A stretch of 64,000 nucleotides of DNA, from the NCBI RefSeq assembly GCF_023953965.1, contig NZ_JAMLIX010000001.1, positions 3,038,501-3,102,500 on the forward strand, given 5' to 3'. The notes below the pieces were generated by a model. It did not search any database and had not been told where the DNA came from. It was given only the letters and a program-made list of their open reading frames with translations. Every line of letters begins with the position of its first letter. Positions within the stretch are counted from its first letter, which is position 1. This DNA comes from Bosea sp. (in: a-proteobacteria). GTDB taxonomy: Bacteria; Pseudomonadota; Alphaproteobacteria; Rhizobiales; Beijerinckiaceae. Positions 16,244-24,107 of this stretch are shown here, piece after piece. A program made the translations under genes and the position numbers.

Positions 16244-17242
16244 TCAGCCGCCGAAGCGGTCCCGCCAGGCGGGGAGGGCGCCAGCGAAAGGCAGCGCGGT
16301 TGCGGCATGGACGCCGCGCGCCACGGCACGCGCCAGAACATCGGCGGCGGTGGCGCAGAGTTCGGTCATCGCGAAAGGGTCGGACGGAGCGCCGCTATAG
16401 CCCGTCGCCGCAGCGAAGACGACGTCGCCGTCGAGCGGCGCGTGCACGGGGCGCAAGGCCCGCGCGAGGCCGTCATGGGCCGCGAGCGCGAGGCGCCGCG
16501 CCTGCGCCTTGGTCAGCACGGCGTCGGTCGCCACCAGCGCGATGGTGGTGTTCTGGCCGGTGCCGCCCTTGAAGCGCAGCGCCGTGTCGGTGGGGCCGAT
16601 CGCCGCCGGCCAGCCCCGGCCGCCGAACTCGCCCTCGCGCTCGTAGGGAGCCGCCCAGAAATGCGGGCCGTCGCCGATCGTGGCGTTGCCGACGGCATTG
16701 ACCGCGACGAGCGCGCCGACGATCTGCCCGGTCGCGGCGCGCGCGCTCGCCGAGCCGATGCCGCCCTTCAGCGTGGCGGTGGTGGCGCCGTAGCCGGCGC
16801 CGGCGGTTCCGAGCGCGAAGCCGGCCGAGGCGGCCTCGGCGGCCTGCGCCGCCAGCCTCGCATAGGGCGTTTCGCCCTCGCCCGCGGCCCAGGGCTTCTC
16901 GCCGCCGTTCATCAGGTCGAACAGGATCGCCTGGGGGACGATCGGCACGCGGAACGGACCGACCGGGAAACCGCGCCCTTCCTTCGCCAGCCACCGCATC
17001 GCGCCGTCGGCGGCGCCGAGCCCCCAGGCCGAGCCGCCCGACAAGACCAGTGCATCGATATGCTCGACCGTCATCTCCGGCAGGAGGAGCGCGGTGTCGC
17101 GGGTGCCGGGCGCGCCGCCGAGCACGGCCGCCGAGGCGATGGTCGGGCGTTCGAACACCGCGACGGTCACGCCCGTCGCCGCCGCTGCGTCATCGGCATG
17201 TCCGATGCGCAGGCCACGGACATCTGTGATGAGATTGCGCAT
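16244..17242 (-). CDS. P1/S58-family peptidase, NylC-like
   Basis: A 332-residue member of the DmpA/NylC N-terminal-nucleophile fold. Family motifs include ALVLSGGSAWGLGAADG, GTAGAGYGATTATLKGGIGS and AVNAVGNATIGDG. The segment GTGQNTTIALVATDA contains the Asn-Thr pair (231-232) at which NylC-type precursors cut themselves; Thr232 would become the N-terminal nucleophile of the small subunit. Members act as aminopeptidases on D- or beta-amino acid peptides, or on nylon oligomers. No signal peptide is seen, so it is likely cytoplasmic. It stands alone on the minus strand. Confidence 0.85.
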   Translation of the reverse strand: MRNLITDVRGLRIGHADDAAAATGVTVAVFERPTIASAAVLGGAPGTRDTALLLPEMTVEHIDALVLSGGSAWGLGAADGAMRWLAKEGRGFPVGPFRVPIVPQAILFDLMNGGEKPWAAGEGETPYARLAAQAAEAASAGFALGTAGAGYGATTATLKGGIGSASARAATGQIVGALVAVNAVGNATIGDGPHFWAAPYEREGEFGGRGWPAAIGPTDTALRFKGGTGQNTTIALVATDAVLTKAQARRLALAAHDGLARALRPVHAPLDGDVVFAAATGYSGAPSDPFAMTELCATAADVLARAVARGVHAATALPFAGALPAWRDRFGG

Positions 17243-17398
17243 GATGATGCTCGCTGGCGAACCGAATCGTACTGACGGTGTTGCCGTTACATTACGATCT
17301 TTTCATCCGGCGGCCATTGCCGGGTCAGGTCGGCGACGCCAGGTTCATGGCTATCGTCGCGTGACGCTTCGACCGGACTGTTCCAAGGGAGATTGCCC

Positions 17399-18004
17399 GT
17401 GAAACCCATCGCTCTCATTGCCGCATCGTCGATCGCGATGCTCGCGGGCAGCTTCGCCCTGGCGCAGCCGCAGCCGGTTCCCTCCGCCGGCGGGGACCAG
17501 AAGCAGGAGCGGACGGAAAGCCGGGCCGAGCGCCGCGACGAAGGGCGCGAGCGCCGGGCCGAACGCGCCAAGGCGCGGCTCGAGGAGCGCCTCTCGAAGG
17601 TGCGCGCCGATCTCAAGCTCAAGCCGGAGCAGACCGCCCTGTTCGACAAGGTCGAGGGGCTGATCAAGCAGCGCAGCGCCGAACGCGGCGAGCGCGGGAA
17701 CGCGATGCGCGAGCGGCGCGAGGGGCTGCGCCACGCCGATCTGATGGAGCGGCTCGACGCCGCCGCCAACAGCCAGGGCGAGCGCGCGGCGCGCTCCAAG
17801 GAACTGGCCGATGCGGTGCGCCCGCTCTGGGCGACGCTCGGCGACGAGCAGAAGACGGTGCTGCGCCGTTCGGTCCGCGAGGCGATGGCGGAAGGGCGCG
17901 AGCGCTTCCGCGAGATGCGCCGCTGGCGTGACGACGACCGCGGCGATCGCGGGGATCGCGACGGGCGCCGCCGCGGGCGCGACCGCGACGACCGGCGCGA
18001 CTGA
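17399..18004 (+). CDS. Spy/CpxP-like periplasmic LTXXQ-type protein
   Basis: A 201-residue secreted protein. From GTG 17399 the signal peptide is about residues 1-23 (ending FALAQ). A highly charged helical segment follows, with LKPEQTALFDKVEGL matching the LTXXQ-type motif and a second repeat WATLGDEQKTVLRRSV. The tail is a low-complexity Arg/Asp run. Spy and CpxP relatives are periplasmic chaperones or stress sensors. The GTG follows a GGGAG; a TTG two codons upstream is possible but less convincing. A GC-rich hairpin follows at 18033. Confidence 0.75.
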   Translation: MKPIALIAASSIAMLAGSFALAQPQPVPSAGGDQKQERTESRAERRDEGRERRAERAKARLEERLSKVRADLKLKPEQTALFDKVEGLIKQRSAERGERGNAMRERREGLRHADLMERLDAAANSQGERAARSKELADAVRPLWATLGDEQKTVLRRSVREAMAEGRERFREMRRWRDDDRGDRGDRDGRRRGRDRDDRRD

Positions 18005-18032
18005 TCGCCCTCATCGCAATTGCGTGAGACCT

Positions 18033-18071
18033 CGCCGCGCCGGCGCTTGCCCGGCGCGGCGCGTTTGCGTT
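18033..18071 (+). terminator. GC-rich hairpin after the Spy-like gene
   Basis: A perfect 11-bp stem (CGCCGCGCCGG pairing with CCGGCGCGGCG) with a seven-base loop, 28 bp after the stop codon. It is followed by CGTTTGCGTTT, an interrupted T-rich tail. The stem is strong and the T tract weak, so it is probably a terminator. Confidence 0.55.
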
Positions 18072-18213
18072 TGGGGGGTGAGCGCCCCGCTTTCGCCAAA
18101 TTTCCTAACACACGGAATTCAAAAGGAATTTCGTGATTTACCATATCCGTTCAGGTTGAATTCATGGCTCTGCGTTTACGCTTTGTCAGTCATTTCGATG
18201 CGAGAGGTTAGCC

Positions 18214-18366
18214 ATGAAGCAGACATGGTCAGCTTGGGCGATGCGCGCCTTTATCGGCTCGGTCTTCATCGCGTGCCTGTTTGGGCCTTATGCTCTTTCG
18301 ATCCTGATCGGCTGCCTGGGCCTCGGCTGCTATTACTTCCGCGACGAGGTCGGCTCGCATCTCTGA
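18214..18366 (+). CDS. 50-residue predicted membrane protein
   Basis: ATG at 18214 follows GAGAGG with good spacing and opens a 50-codon frame ending in TGA at 18366. The product starts MKQTWSAWAMRAFIGSVFIA, has one or two hydrophobic segments (about residues 12-42) with three cysteines, and ends in a charged YFRDEVGSHL tail. The upstream 140 bp are AT-richer than the surroundings, as a promoter would be. I do not recognise the family. The ribosome-binding site and membrane-like composition support a real small gene. Confidence 0.5.
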   Translation: MKQTWSAWAMRAFIGSVFIACLFGPYALSILIGCLGLGCYYFRDEVGSHL

Positions 18367-18384
18367 CGCCCCTCCCACCGCTTA

Positions 18385-18488
18385 GATCATCGCGCGTTCT
18401 GCCGGACGCGGTAACGATGATCTATCCCATTACCGGAGCGTCGGATTTTTCCGAAAAGTGGATTCAACTTTTCGTATCCGGCGCTCCA
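18385..18488 (+). repeat. Copy C of the ~100-bp double-hairpin repeat
   Basis: It matches copies A and B over both hairpins. In the second hairpin the outer arms are GAGCGTCGGA and TCCGGCGCTC. Relative to copy A, an A-T pair has become G-C on both sides, and a further change leaves a G-U pair. It lies between the 50-residue gene and the convergent 94-residue gene. Confidence 0.85.
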
Positions 18489-18503
18489 GCCGCAGGACAA
18501 TGC

Positions 18504-18788
18504 CTATCTGATCCGGCGCAGGTGACAGGTCTTCAACCGTCCGTCGCGGCCGTCCGGGCGCCAGGCGCAGCCGGGGCGGGCCGGAGTGCGAGCGTAGAGA
18601 TGAATCTCGGCACGCCGCTTCCGGTCGAAGCGCTGGTGCGAGAAATCATGCCCGCCGACGCGGACATTGCGTCCGAAGCGGACTTCGGCCGAGGCTGACG
18701 AGGCCGCCGCCACGCTCAATCCCATTATGGCGGTGACGAGGATCGCGGCCGTAGCCAGTGTCGCGAGGGCCGTGTTCGGAATCCGCAT
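18504..18788 (-). CDS. Small secreted basic protein
   Basis: A 94-residue protein with a signal peptide of about 34 residues (cleavage after ASSASA). The mature part of about 60 residues is strongly basic (VRFGRNVRVGGHDFSHQRFDRKRR), with two cysteines near the C-terminus (PGCAW and KTCHL) likely to form a disulfide. I have seen similar short secreted proteins in Rhizobiales genomes but know no function. It lies 24 bp downstream of the rpsD terminator on the same strand, so it probably has its own promoter. Confidence 0.6.
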   Translation of the reverse strand: MRIPNTALATLATAAILVTAIMGLSVAAASSASAEVRFGRNVRVGGHDFSHQRFDRKRRAEIHLYARTPARPGCAWRPDGRDGRLKTCHLRRIR

Positions 18789-18812
18789 GTGGTTCTCCGG
18801 CTCGTCGCCATG

Positions 18813-18842
18813 AAAAAAGGGGACGGCCCGCAGGCCATCCCC
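18813..18842 (-). terminator. Rho-independent terminator after rpsD
   Basis: On the minus strand a 10-bp stem (GGGGATGGCC with GGCCGTCCCC, one G-U pair) with a four-base loop is followed by six T residues. It lies 43 bp after the rpsD stop codon and is a textbook intrinsic terminator. Confidence 0.85.
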
Positions 18843-18884
18843 CGAAAGTCCGTCCCCGCCGGAAGGCGGAGGCTCCGCCGCCGA

Positions 18885-19502
18885 TCAGCGCGAATAGAAC
18901 TCGATGACCAGGTTCGGCTCCATCTGCACCGCATAGGGCACGTCCGACAGGGTCGGCGTGCGGGTGAAGGTGGCGGTCGACTTGCCGTGGTCGGCGTCGA
19001 TGTAGTCCGGCACGTCACGCTCGGCGAGCGTGGCCGACTCGATGACGATGGCGAGCTGGCGCGAGCTCTCCTTCACCGCGATCACGTCGCCCGGCTTCAC
19101 CTGATAGGAGGCGATGTTGACGCGCTTGCCGTTCACGGTGACGTGGCCGTGGTTGACGAACTGGCGGGCGGCGAAGACCGTCGGCACGAACTTGGCGCGG
19201 TAGATCACCGCGTCGAGGCGGCGCTCGAGCAGGCCGATCAGGTTCTCGCCGGAATCGCCCTTGAGGCGGATCGCCTCGGCGTAGTAGCGGCGGAACTGCT
19301 TCTCGGAGATCGAGCCGTAATAGCCCTTCAGCTTCTGCTTGGCGCGCAGCTGCGTGCCGAAATCGGAGGGCTTGCCCTTGCGGCGCTGGCCGTGCTGGCC
19401 GGGGCCGTATTCGCGGCGGTTGACCGGAGACTTCGGACGGCCCCAGATGTTCTGGCCGAGCCGGCGGTCGATCTTGTATTTCGCCTCGTGGCGCTTCGAC
19501 AT
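18885..19502 (-). CDS. rpsD: 30S ribosomal protein S4
   Basis: A 205-residue primary 16S rRNA-binding protein of the small subunit. The N-terminal region is MSKRHEAKYKIDRRLGQNIW. The S4 RNA-binding domain (about 95-155) includes RLDAVIYRAKFVPTVFAARQ and NHGHVTVNGKRVNIASY. The end VIEFYSR is typical. It stands alone rather than in the alpha operon, as is usual in alphaproteobacteria, and ends in a strong terminator. Confidence 0.98.
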   Translation of the reverse strand: MSKRHEAKYKIDRRLGQNIWGRPKSPVNRREYGPGQHGQRRKGKPSDFGTQLRAKQKLKGYYGSISEKQFRRYYAEAIRLKGDSGENLIGLLERRLDAVIYRAKFVPTVFAARQFVNHGHVTVNGKRVNIASYQVKPGDVIAVKESSRQLAIVIESATLAERDVPDYIDADHGKSTATFTRTPTLSDVPYAVQMEPNLVIEFYSR

Positions 19503-19706
19503 GTCGCGTGTCCTCTAGGTTCGCGAGTTGAGGACCGCGCCCTCCTGCTCCCCTGCATTGGCCGGGGCGACAGATCCGGCTTCCGAAGGAAAGCGGATCG
19601 CGGGTGCGGAAAAGCCGCGCGGCCCCGAAAGGAGCCGCGCAACGGCGCTCTACAACCACGCGCCGGCCGATTTGTCAAACGTCGCGCGGCTCAGTTCGCC
19701 AGCGGC

Positions 19707-20573
19707 TCAGTTTGTAAGAGGCATCGGCTCGATCGCGATCCGCGCGAGGCCGTAAGCAGCGAGCGCGATGCGCAGAGGTCCGCTCAGGCCGGCGCCGGAG
19801 GTGAAGACCGCGACGGCCTCGGGGCAGGGCGCCGGCGCCGGATCGGCCGTGCCGAGAAGCTGCGCGACACGCCGTGCGATCGCGGGCGCGGGATCGAGCC
19901 AGGCGACCGGCCAGGGGGCGAGACGCCGCATCCGCTCGAGCAGCAGCGGATAATGCGTGCAGGAGAGGGTGACGACATCGGTGCGCCGGCCGGCGGCCTC
20001 GATGAAGCAGGGCGCGATCTCGGCCATCAGCGCGGCGTCGTCGACCGGCTCGCCCCTGAGCGCCTGCTCGGCGAGGCCGGCGAGCCGCGTCGAGCCGACG
20101 AGCGCGACCTCGCAATGGCCGGCATAGGCCTCGATCAGCTCGCGGGTGTAGTCACGCGCCACGGTGCCGGGCGTGGCGAGGACGGAGATCATGCCGCTCA
20201 GCGTCGCGGCGGCGGCCGGCTTGATCGCGGGCACGGTGCCGACGAAGGGAATGGCGAAGCGTGCCCTGAGCGCCGGCAGCACCAGGGTCGAGGCGGTGTT
20301 GCAGGCGATCACCACGAGATCGGGATGGAAGCGCGCGACCAGGCGCTCCATCACGGCGAGCACGCGGGCGACGAGCGCGTCCTCGCTCAGCCGGCCATAG
20401 GGAAAGCCGGCATCGTCGGCGGCATAGACGATGTCGGCGCCGGCGCAGGCCGCGGTGGTGCGCGACAGCACGGACAAGCCGCCAAGGCCGGAATCGAAGA
20501 CGAGGATGGCGGGCCGGGGCCGGGGACAGGCGAAAGGGCGGTGGCCCGTACCGGCGAGGAGATCGACTTGCAT
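19707..20573 (-). CDS. murI: Glutamate racemase
   Basis: A 288-residue cofactor-independent racemase that makes D-glutamate for peptidoglycan. It has the N-terminal motif LVFDSGLGGLSVL and both catalytic cysteines: Cys91 in IACNTAST and Cys205 in LSCTHYP. I start at ATG 20573, about 22 residues before the conserved aspartate-serine motif. The frame is open far upstream through the amine oxidase gene, but that part is not coding in this frame. The stop is followed by rpsD upstream sequence on the same strand. Confidence 0.93.
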   Translation of the reverse strand: MQVDLLAGTGHRPFACPRPRPAILVFDSGLGGLSVLSRTTAACAGADIVYAADDAGFPYGRLSEDALVARVLAVMERLVARFHPDLVVIACNTASTLVLPALRARFAIPFVGTVPAIKPAAAATLSGMISVLATPGTVARDYTRELIEAYAGHCEVALVGSTRLAGLAEQALRGEPVDDAALMAEIAPCFIEAAGRRTDVVTLSCTHYPLLLERMRRLAPWPVAWLDPAPAIARRVAQLLGTADPAPAPCPEAVAVFTSGAGLSGPLRIALAAYGLARIAIEPMPLTN

Positions 20574-20647
20574 GGGGGAGCCGCGGGACGTCAAAGCCCG
20601 ATTTCGCCAGAGACCGGTTAAGGGAGGGTCAACGATGCGGCGCGCCG

Positions 20648-21976
20648 TCAGGCTTTCCGCGCCAGCAGTGCCGCCGCCGCGGCCCGGCCGGCGAGGGTGG
20701 CGCCGCCGACCGTCATGGCGCCGCCGCCCGCCGTCGCCTCGCCGGCGATGAAGAGCCGCCCGCCGATCGGCCGGGCGAGCGCGTCGCGCGCCGTCTCGTG
20801 TCCGGGATCGCAGACCGAATAGGCGCCGCGGGCGTGAGGGTCGGTCCACCAGGCCGGGAAGGAGACCTGCTTCACGGCCTTGCGGATCTCGGAGCCGACC
20901 ATGCTCGCCAGGAGGTCGACGAGATGGGCGCGTGCCTCGGCCGCCCCCGCCTCGCAGAGTCCGCGGGCGTAATCGCCGCCGCAGAAGCCGATGACGAGGT
21001 CCTTGCCGCCGGGAAACATCAGGAGGTTGAGCAGGCGCTCCGGCGCGGCCGCCTCGAGCAGGCTGGTGCCCGGGGCGATGCCGAAGCGGTCGCCCTCGAG
21101 CTTCAGCGCGATCTTGGTCAGCGCGCCCATATGCAGGCCGGAGAGCGCATCGCGCGTCGCCGCCGGCAGTTCCGGGACGAAGCGGATCGTGCCGGCCTTC
21201 AGCACGCCGACCGGCACCGTGACGATGCAGGCGCCGGCCCGCAGCGTTCCGGAAGGCGTGGTGACGGCGACGCCCGGCCCGTCCCAGCGGATCGCCTCGA
21301 CCGGTTCGGCCAAGCGGATGTCGAGGCCCGCGGCCGAGCGCGCGACGAGATCGCCGTAGCCCGAGGGGACGACGAGGTCGTCGCCCGACCAGAGGCGCCG
21401 ATAGTCGCGCGCGGAAATGCGGCCCGCTTCCTCGCCGATCGAAAGCAGCAGGCCGGAGGCCGCGACGGGGGCAAGCTCGGGCCCGAGATCGCCGATGAGT
21501 TCGGCGATCGAAAGGTCGCGGGCATCGAGGTCCGCCGCTTCCAGCCGGCGCTCGATCCGGCGGAACGCGTCGCGGCGGCGCCGGCGATCCGGTTCCGCCA
21601 TAGGCCGGCCATCGGCGAAGAGCTGGAAGCCGCCGCCCCGCGATTCCGCGGTGGTGGCGATGCCGACCTCGCGGGCGATCGCGACCCAGGGGTTGCGCTC
21701 GGCCCAGTGGATGAAGCTCGCGCCCGCATCGAAGGCTGGCCCGAGCGAGGTGTCGGTGAAGGCACGGCCGCCGACGCGGCCGCGGGCCTCGAGCACGATC
21801 GCCCGCCGCCCGGCCGCGCGCAGGGCATGGGCGGCGGCGATGCCGGCGGCGCCGGCGCCGATCACCACGGCATCGACATCGGCCGCCGCTGCTGGCCGGC
21901 CGGCGATGGCGAACGGCGCGGCGGCGCCACCGGCCAGCAGCGCGCGGCGATTCAGTCCTGAACGGCGTGGTCCCAT
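20648..21976 (-). CDS. Tat-exported flavin amine oxidase
   Basis: A 442-residue FAD-dependent oxidase of the monoamine/polyamine oxidase family. The N-terminus carries a twin-arginine type signal (NRRALLAGGAAAPFAIAG, about 9-32). The FAD dinucleotide fold follows (VVIGAGAAGIAAAHAL, Gly40-x-Gly42-x-x-Gly45), then the GRVGGRAFTD motif and the C-terminal FAD motif GRLFIAGEATAGGGAMTVGG. It would oxidise an amine in the periplasm after folding with FAD in the cytoplasm; the substrate is unknown. It lies 74 bp upstream of murI on the same strand. Confidence 0.87.
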   Translation of the reverse strand: MGPRRSGLNRRALLAGGAAAPFAIAGRPAAAADVDAVVIGAGAAGIAAAHALRAAGRRAIVLEARGRVGGRAFTDTSLGPAFDAGASFIHWAERNPWVAIAREVGIATTAESRGGGFQLFADGRPMAEPDRRRRRDAFRRIERRLEAADLDARDLSIAELIGDLGPELAPVAASGLLLSIGEEAGRISARDYRRLWSGDDLVVPSGYGDLVARSAAGLDIRLAEPVEAIRWDGPGVAVTTPSGTLRAGACIVTVPVGVLKAGTIRFVPELPAATRDALSGLHMGALTKIALKLEGDRFGIAPGTSLLEAAAPERLLNLLMFPGGKDLVIGFCGGDYARGLCEAGAAEARAHLVDLLASMVGSEIRKAVKQVSFPAWWTDPHARGAYSVCDPGHETARDALARPIGGRLFIAGEATAGGGAMTVGGATLAGRAAAAALLARKA

Positions 21977-22128
21977 GACAGGAGAATGCGCGCCGCCGCG
22001 GGCTTTGCAATGGCGCGGCAGCCGGTTGCGGACCTCAGGGCGATCACGACCTCGGGAGCGAGGATTTCGAGCCGGTTCCCGACGCCCGAGCCTTTCAGGT
22101 CCTGCGCCGGATCCTGGCGCGCCGTCAT
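21952..22128 (-). CDS. Possible 58-residue protein coupled to the transglutaminase-like gene
   Basis: An ATG at 22128 overlaps the stop of the upstream gene by four bases (ATGA), the arrangement of translationally coupled genes. The frame runs 58 codons (MTARQDPAQDLKGSGVGNRL at the start) and ends 25 bp inside the amine oxidase gene. It has no signal peptide and no recognised domain. The overlap is suggestive, but a short open frame in high-GC DNA can arise by chance. Confidence 0.25.
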   Translation of the reverse strand: MTARQDPAQDLKGSGVGNRLEILAPEVVIALRSATGCRAIAKPAAARILLSWDHAVQD

Positions 22129-23675
22129 GGCTGCGCGCTGGATTTCACGATCACATTCCGCTCGACCAGGCGCCGGGGCTCGACCTCAAAGGATGTGGTG
22201 GCCCATTCAGTCGCGATGACGCTTCCTTCGATGGGCTCCCGCTTTTCAGGGTTGTACTGGATCTGCTGCGAGCCAGAAAATATGTAGCGGGCCCTCACGT
22301 AGATTGTCTTTTTCTCCTCAAACAGGTCTTCAGCACTGAATTTCGGAGCTATGTTGAGGGGCCAGGTCATTCCATAGCGATATTCTTCACCGAAAAGCCT
22401 TGACATCGTGATGGTTGGCTGCCGCTTCAATTTATCGTAGTAAATTCGATATTTAAACAGCCGGTTCAGCGTTACGCTTGTACCAAAGCCGCGAAAGCGG
22501 CTCTCGATCCCGTAGACGAAAAACCTCTCAAACTCCTTGTTTCGAGCAATCTCCTCTGCTGATACGTCCATCAGCAGGACATCGAGATAGGGATCGACAT
22601 ATGACCATTCGGAAGTCTCGGGGTTCATCACCTCGATCGCCGAGTGGCCGCCGCCGGGATAGACGACCCGCGCCGAGGGGCTGAAGCCGGCCACGCCGCG
22701 ATATCTGATCCCATTCATCTCCAGAAGGGCGCCCATCAGATCGTTGACGTGGCCGCATTCGCCGAGACCGCTGACAAAGGTATCCAGCGGAGATCGCTCG
22801 ACGGTGTCACTGCTCCACGGATAATTCTGCCGAACGTAACGATAGAATTCCTTGACCAGCCGCTCGGCCGGCAAGTTGAACGCCAATGCGCGCGCGTGCT
22901 TCTGCATCTCGTTGAAATCGAGCTTGTCCCAGGCGGGAAGCCGCATAGCGGTCACCCGAAACGGAAATCGATAGCGGTTCTGCTTCCCGTCGACCCCGCG
23001 TTGCGTGGTGCTGAAGACGTCGAATTTGAGGCCCGCAATCGAAGTGGGGTCGTCAGGGAACTCGGTCTGCTGCAATGCGGGAAAGCGCCACAAATTCGAT
23101 GACGAGAACGACGGGTCGGTATCGACTTCGAAGTAATAGTTCGCCTCGCGTCCAAGGGCGTCGAACGCCTTTGGAACAGACAGCACTGGACGAGCCTTTC
23201 CCGTGTCTTCGACGGAAATGACCGGTGGCGCGACAGACGGGTCTATTCTCAGATCGACGGGAAGCGAGTTTTTATTCTTGTAATATTGATACGTTGCTTC
23301 GTAGTTTCTATTTGAGTATTGAGGTTTATCTTTAGTAGATTTATCCGAAAATTTTATTTCGGACGCTTCCATGCTAATTTCGTCAATGGATAGTTCTTCA
23401 TTTGTTAGAGATAATGCCTCCGATCTGGTAAATTGTGGGAATTTGATCAGAAAATTATCAACCAGGCCTATTTTCTCGACGATTCCGGCTGCATTCTTGT
23501 TTGCTGGTATTGTGGCTTCGATTTTATCGAGCTTATCGTTGATCGACATGATTGCCGCAACATTCTGTCTGTGGCGCTGCTTTTCGGTCCGAGAAAACTG
23601 GAAAAGCTGAAAAGTCACGGCAGAAAGGCCAACGGCGAGCAGCGTCAAAACCAGATTGTGCAGCCATTTGTACAA
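22125..23675 (-). CDS. Membrane-anchored transglutaminase-like protein
   Basis: A 516-residue protein with an N-terminal transmembrane helix (about residues 7-27), a Lys/Asn/Ser-rich region to about 140, and a transglutaminase-like core at about 280-370. The putative triad is complete: Cys in GLGECGHVNDL, His in GGGHSAIEV and Asp in YVDPYLD. Activity could be peptide cleavage or cross-linking outside the cytoplasmic membrane. The start is TTG at 23675, with GGCGGAG eight bases upstream; no ATG fits the frame before the membrane helix. The first third is clearly AT-richer than neighbouring genes, which suggests acquisition by transfer. Function is unknown. Confidence 0.7.
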   Translation of the reverse strand: MYKWLHNLVLTLLAVGLSAVTFQLFQFSRTEKQRHRQNVAAIMSINDKLDKIEATIPANKNAAGIVEKIGLVDNFLIKFPQFTRSEALSLTNEELSIDEISMEASEIKFSDKSTKDKPQYSNRNYEATYQYYKNKNSLPVDLRIDPSVAPPVISVEDTGKARPVLSVPKAFDALGREANYYFEVDTDPSFSSSNLWRFPALQQTEFPDDPTSIAGLKFDVFSTTQRGVDGKQNRYRFPFRVTAMRLPAWDKLDFNEMQKHARALAFNLPAERLVKEFYRYVRQNYPWSSDTVERSPLDTFVSGLGECGHVNDLMGALLEMNGIRYRGVAGFSPSARVVYPGGGHSAIEVMNPETSEWSYVDPYLDVLLMDVSAEEIARNKEFERFFVYGIESRFRGFGTSVTLNRLFKYRIYYDKLKRQPTITMSRLFGEEYRYGMTWPLNIAPKFSAEDLFEEKKTIYVRARYIFSGSQQIQYNPEKREPIEGSVIATEWATTSFEVEPRRLVERNVIVKSSAQP

Positions 23676-24037
23676 AACGAGTTCTCCGCCAGATTCGAAT
23701 TATCCGAATACAAAGAATGTGCGGCCAACTCAAGACAACCGGGATGGTCCGCTCGCCATCGGCGAGGCTTTTGTTACGGCAGCGGAGCTCGCCAGAATGA
23801 TGCTCCGTATGGTGTGCCGGAGCCTGAAAGGGGCTGGCGCATGCGTTCTTGCAGCCGTCTGGCTTCGGACTGTCAGCGATACAGGGATTTCCGGGCGATC
23901 ATCGATCGCCGGGCCAGTCTCGTGGCCACGGCTCGATCTGTGCAAATTGCCTATCGGCTATGCAACGGCGGTCCCTTTGAAGATGCCGGGCGGGTCATGC
24001 CGGTCGGCTTTCATGGCTGAAGGCTGCATAGTCCTTA

Positions 24038-24054
24038 TTTAGAAGAAATCTATT
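24038..24054. promoter_or_regulatory. Irr/ICE-box-like iron control element
   Basis: The Irr box consensus is TTTAGAA, three bases, TTCTAAA. Here the left half TTTAGAA is perfect and the right half (ATCTATT) matches four of seven positions with correct spacing. It is 24 bp upstream of a candidate -35 hexamer of the TonB-dependent receptor gene. Irr acts through such boxes on heme-uptake genes in Bradyrhizobium. The imperfect right half keeps confidence moderate. Confidence 0.4.
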
Positions 24055-24078
24055 GTTTTCGTCAGGTAATATTTGAAA

Positions 24079-24107
24079 TTGACATGCGTCATTGCGATCA
24101 ATATCGA
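24079..24107 (+). promoter_or_regulatory. Candidate promoter of the TonB-dependent receptor
   Basis: A perfect -35 hexamer TTGACA (24079-24084) is followed after 17 bases by TATCGA (24102-24107), a weak -10. It lies about 100 bp upstream of the ATG at 24204 in AT-rich sequence, just downstream of the Irr-box-like site. Confidence 0.4.

Noticed and set aside
15220..18488. Short similar peptides (MIYLIVGAS-type) encoded in all three repeat copies as a possible small protein family
   Set aside because: They are a by-product of the conserved palindromic DNA. Base changes preserve stem pairing rather than the peptide, and there is no ribosome-binding site.
13386..18488. Insertion sequence or integrative element at the repeat-rich stretch
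   Set aside because: No transposase or integrase gene and no target-site duplication could be seen. The genes between the repeats are ordinary housekeeping types.
19707..22010. Apparent fusion of amine oxidase and glutamate racemase in one 767-codon frame
   Set aside because: The amine oxidase is read in a different frame. In this frame its region is Arg-rich shadow, and murI has its own start at 20573.
23656..24042. 128-codon plus-strand frame in the gap before the TonB receptor
   Set aside because: It overlaps the start of the divergent transglutaminase-like gene and has no ribosome-binding site or recognisable family.
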